This document shows, one piece after another, positions 24,751 to 31,804 of a stretch of DNA of 46,568 nucleotides. The position numbers and the translations under genes are program-made. Positions within the stretch are counted from its first letter, which is position 1; each line of letters opens with the position of its first letter. The notes beneath the pieces were generated by a model that was given only the letters and a program-made list of their open reading frames with translations, was not told the DNA's origin and made no database searches. Source of the stretch: Streptococcus mitis (lineage in GTDB: Bacteria; Bacillota; Bacilli; Lactobacillales; Streptococcaceae); contig JAGZLW010000015.1 of NCBI GenBank assembly GCA_018364455.1, forward strand, positions 1 through 46,568, read 5' to 3'.

Positions 24751-24772
24751 AGTATAGCACTTAGAAATTCTA
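24751..24772 (-). promoter_or_regulatory. Extended -10 promoter of the MFS gene with a small palindrome
   Basis: TGCTATACT on the minus strand (-10 at 24751-24756). The palindrome TAGAAATTCTA (24762-24772) lies in the spacer where a -35 is lacking, so an activator or repressor such as the upstream Rgg protein could act here. Confidence 0.5.
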
Positions 24773-24811
24773 GAGGAAAAACTTTTGAATATATGCAACA
24801 AACGAAATGAG

Positions 24812-24870
24812 CAAAAAGAAACGATAGAATTTCTCCAGTGACACGAGAAAGCCCAACAGTTCTATCGCTT
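24812..24870 (-). terminator. Terminator after the Rgg-family regulator
   Basis: CGATAGAA and TTCTATCG arms enclose a nested hairpin (TTTCTC / GAGAAA), followed on the minus strand by TTTCTTTTTG. Confidence 0.75.
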
Positions 24871-24904
24871 CAAATTTCAAATTATTTTCTTAGTTTGCAG
24901 ATAT

Positions 24905-25756
24905 TCAACAATCGGTCGTCTTTCTATAGTATTCGGCAGATTTATTACAGCCAAGCATCTCAAAAATATGGACAGCATCCTCCATCTTTTTCTGGCCTTC
25001 CTTGACTCTACCTTGCTTGCTATCAAGGAGACCTTCCGCCCACAAATAGACAATTCGGAAGTAGGTCTCATTTTCCTTGTAGAAATGCTCTTTGATGACA
25101 CGTTTAAAATAAGAGGCATTGGTAAATTCTTCACACTCAATGCTAGCTAAAAAGCCATTCAATAGTATAGTGTGAAACAGGTTTCGATTGCCAGACACTT
25201 CCATTAGAAAATCAGATTTACGTACCATTTCTCTAACATACCTAGTGAAAAGAGAAACAGATAGAAATGGTGAACTGACTGAAAATAAATTGAGTTCATA
25301 AATTCCCCAGATCTCGGTAGAAAACAAATAATCATGAAGGACTTTCCCTTCCTCTGCTGTTAACTCTACCCCTTCATCCATGCCCTTCATATAAGACTTG
25401 ATCATAATGGCATTTAGAATATGTTTCTGTTTGTTTTGAGAATGGGCATGCTTTTGATACTCCCTGCGATACAAGTTCTCAAGCGGAGCTATATTCTTTG
25501 GATCCAAGACATCTATGATTTCTTTTCTCAACTCAGAATCAGTATCATACTGAAAACCTCTCGCCAGAAAGAGGATCTCCTCCACACTGGCAGATATATT
25601 TTCTAGTGCAAATAGAAACTTTTCCACCGAAAGCTCACTCTGACCTGTTTCAAAGCGAGATAACATAGACGGCGAAAATTGTCCCCCAGTTGCTTGTCTC
25701 AGCGAGATATTTCTTGACTCTCGTAATTGTCTAAAGACTTTTCCAATCTGCTCCAT
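24905..25756 (-). CDS. Rgg/GadR/MutR-family transcriptional regulator
   Basis: A 283-residue regulator with an N-terminal XRE HTH (FRQLRESRNISLRQATGG, SPSMLSRFETGQSELS) and an all-helical TPR-like C-terminal domain that in Rgg proteins binds short peptides. Length and layout match the family. No short hydrophobic peptide gene was found in the flanking intergenic stretches, so this may be a stand-alone member. A CodY-box-like site fills the spacer of its promoter. The likely target is the MFS gene 200 bp downstream on the same strand (inference). Confidence 0.92.
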   Translation of the reverse strand: MEQIGKVFRQLRESRNISLRQATGGQFSPSMLSRFETGQSELSVEKFLFALENISASVEEILFLARGFQYDTDSELRKEIIDVLDPKNIAPLENLYRREYQKHAHSQNKQKHILNAIMIKSYMKGMDEGVELTAEEGKVLHDYLFSTEIWGIYELNLFSVSSPFLSVSLFTRYVREMVRKSDFLMEVSGNRNLFHTILLNGFLASIECEEFTNASYFKRVIKEHFYKENETYFRIVYLWAEGLLDSKQGRVKEGQKKMEDAVHIFEMLGCNKSAEYYRKTTDC

Positions 25757-25787
25757 AGGCTTCCCCTTGATTCAGTATTTTCTTCAT

Positions 25788-25816
25788 TTTATCATATTTT
25801 TCAGAAAATTCATCAA
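25788..25816 (-). promoter_or_regulatory. Promoter of the Rgg-family regulator
   Basis: On the minus strand TTGATG (25811-25816), 17 bp, then GATAAA (25788-25793). The spacer coincides with a CodY-box-like sequence. Confidence 0.55.
25796..25810. promoter_or_regulatory. CodY box (14/15) in the rgg promoter
   Basis: ATTTTTCAGAAAATT matches the CodY consensus AATTTTCWGAAAATT at 14 of 15 positions. It lies between the -35 and -10 of the leftward rgg promoter and upstream of the rightward promoter at 25821-25849. Confidence 0.75.
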
Positions 25817-25820
25817 AAAC

Positions 25821-25849
25821 TTGCTAAATTGTCAGAATTATGAGAAAAT
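25821..25849 (+). promoter_or_regulatory. Promoter of the Fe-S assembly gene
   Basis: TTGCTA (25821-25826), 17 bp, GAAAAT (25844-25849) with TGA before it. Moderate match. Confidence 0.5.
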
Positions 25850-25879
25850 AGAGGATATTTATCACGTGGAGGGACTATA

Positions 25880-26221
25880 ATGAGAGACGATATCAAAATC
25901 AATGACCGCGCTTTGGCCTTAAAAGATCAAATTATCGAAAAACTAGAGAAGGTTTTTGATACAGATGTGGAATTGGATGTTTACAATCTAGGACTGATTT
26001 ATGAAATCAATCTGGATGAAACGGGTCTCTGCAAGATTGTCATGACCTTCACCGATACTGCCTGCGATTGTGCCGAAAGCCTGCCTATCGAAATCGTGGC
26101 AGGTCTGAAACAAATCAAGGGTATCGAAGATGTCAAGGTTGAAGTTACCTGGTCGCCTGCCTGGAAGATTACACGAATCAGTCGCTACGGCCGTATTGCC
26201 CTTGGACTGCCACCTCGTTAA
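25880..26221 (+). CDS. MIP18/SufT-like metal-sulfur cluster assembly protein (DUF59)
   Basis: A 113-residue single-domain protein of the DUF59/PaaD-like family. Features seen are the N-terminal VELDVYNLGLIYEI signature, a central DTACDCAESL with C62 and C64 near the family's conserved cysteine position, and the C-terminal WSPAWKITRISRYGRIALG. Related proteins help mature iron-sulfur enzymes. It lies 212 bp from the end of ilvD, which encodes an Fe-S enzyme, but convergently, so the link is only suggestive. GGAGG lies before the ATG and a strong terminator follows. Confidence 0.88.
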   Translation: MRDDIKINDRALALKDQIIEKLEKVFDTDVELDVYNLGLIYEINLDETGLCKIVMTFTDTACDCAESLPIEIVAGLKQIKGIEDVKVEVTWSPAWKITRISRYGRIALGLPPR

Positions 26222-26249
26222 GAAGGCAAATTACTTTTGAAAATGAAAA

Positions 26250-26277
26250 GAAGCAAGCCAAAGTTGGCTTGCTTTTT
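26250..26277 (+). terminator. Terminator of the Fe-S assembly gene
   Basis: AAGCAAGCCAA-AG-TTGGCTTGCTT followed by TTT: an 11-bp stem directly before BOX element 3. Confidence 0.9.
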
Positions 26278-26278
26278 G

Positions 26279-26430
26279 ATACTCAATAAAAATCAAAGAG
26301 CAAACTAGAAAGCTAGCCGCAGGTTGCTCAAAACAGTGTTTTGAGGTTGTAGATAGAACTGACGAAGTCAGTAACCATACCTACGGCAAGGCGACGTTGA
26401 CGTGGTTTGAAGAGATTTTCGAAGAGTATG
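26279..26430 (-). repeat. BOX element 3 (boxA-boxB-boxC)
   Basis: ATACTCAATAAAAATCAAAG to GATTTTCGAAGAGTATG with one boxB copy. It sits between convergent genes and ends 4 bp before the ilvD stop codon. Confidence 0.95.
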
Positions 26431-26433
26431 AGT

Positions 26434-28137
26434 TTATTTTTTACCTGACTTGTCCATATTCCAGAAGTCTGTCACGGCTCCGCGTGAAGCAGATGATACG
26501 ATATGGGCATATTTACCAAGAACACCACGGCTGTAGAGTGGTGGCAAGGTTGTTTCTGCCTTACGTTTTTCAAGTTCTGCTTCGGATACAGCCATGGAAA
26601 TTTCTTTGGTATCTTGGTCAACCGTAACAATATCACCTGTACGGAGGTAGGCAATCGGTCCACCATCCTGAGCTTCAGGAGCGATATGTCCAACAACCAG
26701 ACCATAAGTACCACCAGAGAAACGTCCGTCTGTCAAGAGGGCAACCTTGTCTCCTTGACCTTTACCAACGATCATGGATGAAAGTGAAAGCATCTCAGGC
26801 ATACCAGGACCACCCTTAGGTCCAACAAAACGAACAACGACTACATCGCCATCAACGATTTCATCTGTCAAAACAGCCTGGATAGCATCTTCTTCTGAGT
26901 CAAAGACCTTAGCTGGACCAACGTGACGACGCACTTTAACACCTGATACCTTGGCAACCGCACCGTCTGGAGCGAGGTTCCCGTTCAAGATGATAAGCGG
27001 ACCGTCCGCACGTTTTGGATTTTCAAGTGGCATGATGACTTTTTGACCTGGTGTGAGGTCTGCAAAGTCAGCCAAGTTTTCAGCAACTGTCTTACCAGTA
27101 CATGTAATGCGGTCTCCATGAAGGAAACCATTTGCCAAGAGGTATCTCATAACCGCAGGCACACCACCGACTTCGTAGAGGTCTTGGAAGACATACTGAC
27201 CAGATGGTTTCAAGTCGGCCAAGTGAGGCACACGCTCTTGGATCGTATTGAAGTCCTCAAGTGACAAGTCAACATTGGCAGCATGGGCAATGGCAAGCAA
27301 GTGAAGAGTGGCATTTGTAGAACCACCGAGAGCCATAGTTACAGTGATAGCATCTTCAAAGGCTTCACGAGTCAAGATATCTGACGGTTTAAGACCAAGT
27401 TCCAACATCTTAACAACAGCACGTCCTGCTGCTTCGATGTCTTCTTTCTTATCAGCTGATTCAGCTGGGTGAGATGAAGAACCTGGCAAACTCATACCCA
27501 GAACTTCGATAGCAGTCGCCATGGTATTAGCTGTATACATACCACCACAGCCACCAGGGCCAGGGCAGGCATTACATTCAAGACGTTTCACGTCCTCAGC
27601 CGTCATATCACCGTGGTTCCATTTTCCGATCCCCTCAAAGACAGAAACCAAGTCAATGTCTTTGCCATCAAGATTTCCCGGTGCAATGGTTCCACCATAG
27701 GCGAAAATAGCTGGGATATCCATATTGGCAATGGCAATCATAGAACCAGGCATGTTCTTATCACAGCCACCGATAGCGACGAAGGCATCTACGTTGTGAC
27801 CACCCATCGCCGCCTCGATTGAGTCCGCAATGATATCACGAGATGTTAGAGAGAAACGCATACCAGGTGTTCCCATGGCAATCCCGTCCGCTACAGTGAT
27901 AGTCCCAAACTGCACAGGCCAAGCACCTGCCGATTTGACACCTTCTTTAGCTAATTTCCCAAAACCATGCAAGTGGATGTTACATGGCGTATTTTCCGCC
28001 CAAGTCGAAATAACCCCAACAATCGGTGTTTCAAAGTCCTTATCTGTCATACCAGTCGCACGAAGCATGGCACGGTTTGGTGATTTTACCATACTATCAT
28101 AAATGCTACTGCGGTGACGTTTATCTAATTCAGTCAT
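26434..28137 (-). CDS. ilvD: Dihydroxy-acid dehydratase
   Basis: A 567-residue Fe-S enzyme of valine, leucine and isoleucine synthesis. It dehydrates 2,3-dihydroxy acids to 2-oxo acids. Cluster-ligand candidates are seen at C52, C125 (IGGCDKNMPG) and C197 (CPGPGGCGGMYT). The C-terminal part has the DGRFSGG motif. Normal family length; GGGAGGG before the ATG. It is monocistronic, away from the other ilv genes. A perfect CodY box lies about 70 bp upstream, so repression when branched-chain amino acids are plentiful is expected. BOX element 3 lies right after its stop. Confidence 0.97.
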   Translation of the reverse strand: MTELDKRHRSSIYDSMVKSPNRAMLRATGMTDKDFETPIVGVISTWAENTPCNIHLHGFGKLAKEGVKSAGAWPVQFGTITVADGIAMGTPGMRFSLTSRDIIADSIEAAMGGHNVDAFVAIGGCDKNMPGSMIAIANMDIPAIFAYGGTIAPGNLDGKDIDLVSVFEGIGKWNHGDMTAEDVKRLECNACPGPGGCGGMYTANTMATAIEVLGMSLPGSSSHPAESADKKEDIEAAGRAVVKMLELGLKPSDILTREAFEDAITVTMALGGSTNATLHLLAIAHAANVDLSLEDFNTIQERVPHLADLKPSGQYVFQDLYEVGGVPAVMRYLLANGFLHGDRITCTGKTVAENLADFADLTPGQKVIMPLENPKRADGPLIILNGNLAPDGAVAKVSGVKVRRHVGPAKVFDSEEDAIQAVLTDEIVDGDVVVVRFVGPKGGPGMPEMLSLSSMIVGKGQGDKVALLTDGRFSGGTYGLVVGHIAPEAQDGGPIAYLRTGDIVTVDQDTKEISMAVSEAELEKRKAETTLPPLYSRGVLGKYAHIVSSASRGAVTDFWNMDKSGKK

Positions 28138-28164
28138 TTGTTCCCTCCCATTTCAGTTTTTACT

Positions 28165-28170
28165 ATTATA
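28165..28170 (-). promoter_or_regulatory. -10 box of the ilvD promoter
   Basis: On the minus strand TATAAT with an extended TGC, 27 bp before the ATG. The -35 region is weak. Confidence 0.6.
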
Positions 28171-28207
28171 GCACATTTTAAAGGCAATGAACAGAAGAAA
28201 ATTCTTG

Positions 28208-28222
28208 AATTTTCAGAAAATT
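28208..28222. promoter_or_regulatory. Perfect CodY box upstream of ilvD
   Basis: AATTTTCAGAAAATT equals the CodY consensus at 15 of 15 positions. It lies about 40 bp upstream of the ilvD -10 box. Confidence 0.88.
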
Positions 28223-28258
28223 CTATATACATATAAACATTTTAAATTAAAAACAACA

Positions 28259-28308
28259 AAGCGGATCAGGGCACTTTCTGATTACCAGAATATGCTTTTA
28301 ATCCGCTT
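28259..28308 (-). terminator. Terminator of the transketolase-PTS operon
   Basis: AAGCGGAT and ATCCGCTT arms with an inner TCTG/CAGA pairing, followed on the minus strand by TGTTGTTTTT. Confidence 0.65.
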
Positions 28309-28367
28309 GCTTTAAATAACGTAATGTAATTTTTACAGAAGTTCTTTCAGATAAGTGTATTTAACAT

Positions 28368-29300
28368 CTATCTTGCATTATAAAACTCTAGAACTTTCTC
28401 TTTTATATTCGATTCACTCAAACCATACTCATTAAGAAGATAATCCATTTTCCCAACTTGACCGAATCTTTCTTGAACACCCATCCGATGAATTTTTGTT
28501 ATTCCATCATCAGAGAATAATTCACATAAAGCACTGCCAATTCCACCTATCTGATTGTGGTTTTCTACAGTAAATATAGTTTTTCCACTTAACATTGTTT
28601 TTATCTGTTCTGGTATCGGTTTAATTCTAAATAAATCTATCACACCTACTGAATAACCTAATTTAGACAGTTCATCCGCAACTCGAATACTTGGAGCAAC
28701 CATTATGCCAGAAGCAACTATTACAACATCTTCACCGTGTCTTAACTCAATGTAGCCTTTAGAAAAATCTTCTCCACCTTGATATACAGCCTCTGGAGCC
28801 TTTCTAATTGTTCGAATATATTTTAGTCCTTTTAAGTCTAATGTCTGGTTCAAGATTTCACGAAATTGGATATCATCAGTTGCTTCAAAAATGATCGATT
28901 TAGGAATTAAACGTAACAATCCAATTTCTTCAAATGGCATATGTGTTCCACCATTCATCTCTGCCGTTACTCCTGCATCTGAGCCAATCACAGTGGCATC
29001 CAATTGTGCGTACCCAAGAGAAATAAATAATTGATCAAATACTCTTCTTGAAGCAAAAGGGCCAAATGTATGAAGATAAGGTCTAAACCCCTGAATAGAT
29101 AAACCTGCTGCAAGCCCGACCATTTCTGCTTCCATTATTCCAACATTCACATAACGGTCTCCAAAGTCCTTTTCAAGATTATTAGTAGCCATAGAACTTG
29201 ACAAGTCTGCTTCTAAAACTACTATATCAGAATAACTTTGGTTAGCCTCTAAAAGGAAATCTCTATACACATGTCGTAATTCTTTCGTACTTCTCATCAT
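28368..29300 (-). CDS. Transketolase C-terminal subunit (split type)
   Basis: A 310-residue protein with the pyrimidine-binding domain of ThDP enzymes (about 1-165; VGIMEAEMVGLAAGLS with the activating Glu) and the C-terminal transketolase domain (about 185-310). It needs the N-terminal subunit encoded immediately upstream, which it overlaps by 4 bp. Split transketolases of this kind are found in sugar and ascorbate-type PTS operons, where they probably act on a pentose phosphate made from the imported substrate. The substrate here is not known. Confidence 0.92.
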   Translation of the reverse strand: MMRSTKELRHVYRDFLLEANQSYSDIVVLEADLSSSMATNNLEKDFGDRYVNVGIMEAEMVGLAAGLSIQGFRPYLHTFGPFASRRVFDQLFISLGYAQLDATVIGSDAGVTAEMNGGTHMPFEEIGLLRLIPKSIIFEATDDIQFREILNQTLDLKGLKYIRTIRKAPEAVYQGGEDFSKGYIELRHGEDVVIVASGIMVAPSIRVADELSKLGYSVGVIDLFRIKPIPEQIKTMLSGKTIFTVENHNQIGGIGSALCELFSDDGITKIHRMGVQERFGQVGKMDYLLNEYGLSESNIKEKVLEFYNAR

Positions 29301-30154
29301 TCTGTTTCCTCCAATTCCTGACTTAATCTTTCTACAACTGAAGTTAACATTTGTCTCTCCTCTACAGTAGGGCGAAGATGATGATTGGATTTCATTTCTT
29401 CCAGCTCTCGAACCCCTTGACCTTTAATAGTATCTAATACAATACACTTAGGTGATGAATTATTTGACTGTTTTAATTGAACAATCCCTTCATAAATTTC
29501 TCTAATATCTGAACCATTGACCCTAATGGATTCAAATCCAAATGCTGAGAATTTTTCTACAAAATCTCCTGGATTACAAATATCCTTTGTAAAACCATCT
29601 AATTGTTTTTTGTTATCGTCTACAAATACAATTAAATTAGATAACTGTTGATGAGAAGCAAACTGTATAGCCTCCCAACATTGTCCCTCATTTAACTCAC
29701 CATCTCCAACAATGGCATATGTATAAAAGGGACTTTTTCTTATTCTCTGACCATATGCAAGTCCGGTTGCGACACTAATTCCTTGTCCTAGAGAGCCAGT
29801 TGTCATATCTATGCCCGGCGTTAGATTTCTATCAGGATGAGACGGTAATTTGGTTCCATTTGTATTTAAAGAATATAAGAATTCTTTGTCAAAGAAACCA
29901 TTCAAATAGAGTGTGCTGTACAAAGCTGGTCCAGCATGTCCCTTGGATAAAACAAAATAATCTCTATCTCGTGATGCAAATATTTCTGGAGTCATCGGCA
30001 TTATTTCACCATAAAGCACCGCTAAAACTTCTACTATAGACAGACTCCCTCCATAATGGCCAAATCCAAGATGATTCAATGTTCTAAGAGTATTTAATCG
30101 GATTTTTGTTGCAAATTTTCTTAACTCATCTTCTCTATTTTCACTTAAAATCAT
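29297..30154 (-). CDS. Transketolase N-terminal subunit (split type)
   Basis: A 285-residue subunit carrying the diphosphate-binding domain, with the ThDP motif GDGELNEGQCWEA through VDDNKKQLDG and catalytic histidines in GHYGGSLS and SKGHAGPALY. It corresponds to the first half of a housekeeping transketolase. It lies 3 bp after the PTS IIC gene and overlaps the C-terminal subunit gene by 4 bp (ATGA), so the halves are made together. TTCGAT-like codon use is the same as its neighbours and more AT-rich than ilvD. Confidence 0.92.
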   Translation of the reverse strand: MILSENREDELRKFATKIRLNTLRTLNHLGFGHYGGSLSIVEVLAVLYGEIMPMTPEIFASRDRDYFVLSKGHAGPALYSTLYLNGFFDKEFLYSLNTNGTKLPSHPDRNLTPGIDMTTGSLGQGISVATGLAYGQRIRKSPFYTYAIVGDGELNEGQCWEAIQFASHQQLSNLIVFVDDNKKQLDGFTKDICNPGDFVEKFSAFGFESIRVNGSDIREIYEGIVQLKQSNNSSPKCIVLDTIKGQGVRELEEMKSNHHLRPTVEERQMLTSVVERLSQELEETE

Positions 30155-30157
30155 CCC

Positions 30158-31504
30158 TTATTCCTCCTTTGCAGATGGCTTTTTAATAAAGGATACTCCA
30201 AACATAACTGCTAGAATAAGAACAAGACCAATAATAATGCCTGCTTGTGAGCCAAATTGATTCAACATTCCTAAAATAATTCCTGATAGACCAAAATCTG
30301 CATCTGAGAAAGTTGATCCTTGGAAACCAAGTCCTCCCAAAACTGGCATTAAAAAGACTGGAAGAAAACTGATTAAAATACCTTGTAAAAATGCTCCAAT
30401 AGTGGCTCCTCGAACACCACCAGATGCATTCCCAATTACACCTGCAGTCGCTCCACAGAAGAAATGAGGTACAACGCCTGGTAAGATAACAACTGTTCCT
30501 GAAGCAATCATAATTGCCATACTTACTAAACCACCAACAAAACTAGAGATAAATCCAATTAGAACTGCATTAGGTGCATAAGTATAAACAATCGGACAAT
30601 CCAAAGCAGGTTTTGAATTAGGTACAAGACGCTCTGAAATACCTTTAAAGGCTGGAACAATTTCACCTAAAATAAGGCGAACACCTGCTAAAATAACAAA
30701 TACCCCTGCTGCAAATTGACCTGCTAATTGTAAAGCATAAACTAGACCACTTGTCCCACTACTGATTTCTTTTTCTATATATTCTGACCCTGCAAAGATA
30801 GCTACAATAATGTAGATAACTGCCATGGATAAAGTAATACTAACAGTACTATCACGTAAAAAAGCTAAACTCTTTGGAAATTTAATGTCCTCTGTTGATT
30901 TTGATTTGTCACCGATAAGGCTACCAGTAAAACCACTCAACCAATATCCCAAAGAACTGAAATGACCTAAAGCCACCTTGTCATTTCCAGTTAATTGAAC
31001 CATATATTTTTGCACAAATGCTGGGGAAATACTCATAATAATACCGAGTGCTAATCCTCCTAGTAAGATAAGAGGCAAACTTGTAAAGCCAGCAACTGAT
31101 AAAATGACCGCAATCATACACGCCATATATAGAGTGTGGTGCCCTGTTAAAAAGATATATTTGAATCGAGTAAAACGAGCGATTAAGATATTGAATACCA
31201 TACCTGCAAACATAATCATTGCAGTAGCTGAGCCATATGTTGTTAAAGCTACAGCTACAATTGCTTCATTATTTGGTACAACTCCAGATAAATGAAAAGC
31301 ATGCTCAAACATGTTACCAAATGGATTTAAAGAATTTTGCACAATTCCTGCACCACCAGATACAACTAAGAAACCAACAAAGGTCTTAATTCCGCCTTTA
31401 ATAATATCAGGTAATTTCTTCTTCTGAAGCACTAATCCTAAGATTGCAATTAAAGCTACTAAAATAGCTGGTGTACTAACAATATCCAATATGAACTTCA
31501 TCAT
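30158..31504 (-). CDS. PTS EIIC, ascorbate-type (UlaA family)
   Basis: A 448-residue membrane transporter with about eleven hydrophobic segments and UlaA-type signatures (FLVVSGGAGIVQNSLNP near the N-terminus, PHFFCGATAGVIGNASGGVRGA in the last third). It imports and phosphorylates its sugar with the EIIB encoded 12 bp upstream. UlaA relatives carry L-ascorbate, but many streptococcal paralogues have other or unknown substrates. The accompanying transketolase, without ascorbate-catabolic UlaD/E/F genes, argues that this one is not a plain ascorbate system. Confidence 0.9.
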   Translation of the reverse strand: MMKFILDIVSTPAILVALIAILGLVLQKKKLPDIIKGGIKTFVGFLVVSGGAGIVQNSLNPFGNMFEHAFHLSGVVPNNEAIVAVALTTYGSATAMIMFAGMVFNILIARFTRFKYIFLTGHHTLYMACMIAVILSVAGFTSLPLILLGGLALGIIMSISPAFVQKYMVQLTGNDKVALGHFSSLGYWLSGFTGSLIGDKSKSTEDIKFPKSLAFLRDSTVSITLSMAVIYIIVAIFAGSEYIEKEISSGTSGLVYALQLAGQFAAGVFVILAGVRLILGEIVPAFKGISERLVPNSKPALDCPIVYTYAPNAVLIGFISSFVGGLVSMAIMIASGTVVILPGVVPHFFCGATAGVIGNASGGVRGATIGAFLQGILISFLPVFLMPVLGGLGFQGSTFSDADFGLSGIILGMLNQFGSQAGIIIGLVLILAVMFGVSFIKKPSAKEE

Positions 31505-31516
31505 GACGCTAGCCTC

Positions 31517-31801
31517 CTATATAAGTTCTTTTTCTTCACAAATTTTAGTAATTAATTCTCGTAGCTCGTCCATATCAATAATACTATTTAAGATACGAAC
31601 ATCTCCAAGATGACTAGCTGAATCAGCTAGATCACGACCAACAATCCAAATATCAGCTGCATTTGGATCTGCTCCACCTAAATCATAGTGTTCAACTTCT
31701 ACATCTGAAACATTCAAATCACTCAATACAGATTCAATATTCATCTGTACCATAAAACTTGAACCTAATCCTGAACCACAAGCTGTACCAATTTTTAACA
31801 T
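31517..31801 (-). CDS. PTS EIIB, lactose/ascorbate superfamily
   Basis: A 94-residue cytoplasmic phosphocarrier with the phosphorylation cysteine at residue 8 in the loop GTACGSGLGSS. Size and P-loop match UlaB/SgaB-type EIIB. It lies between the regulator gene (3 bp) and the EIIC gene (12 bp). Confidence 0.92.
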   Translation of the reverse strand: MLKIGTACGSGLGSSFMVQMNIESVLSDLNVSDVEVEHYDLGGADPNAADIWIVGRDLADSASHLGDVRILNSIIDMDELRELITKICEEKELI

Positions 31802-31804
31802 TAT

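Noticed and set aside
24877..25140. Frameshift at the end of the rgg gene
   Set aside because: The alternative-frame ORF overlaps the conserved helical domain; the main frame reaches normal family length.
25757..25879. Possible short hydrophobic peptide gene paired with the Rgg regulator
   Set aside because: No ATG-started frame of 20-30 codons with a basic start and hydrophobic end was found here or in 24705-24904.
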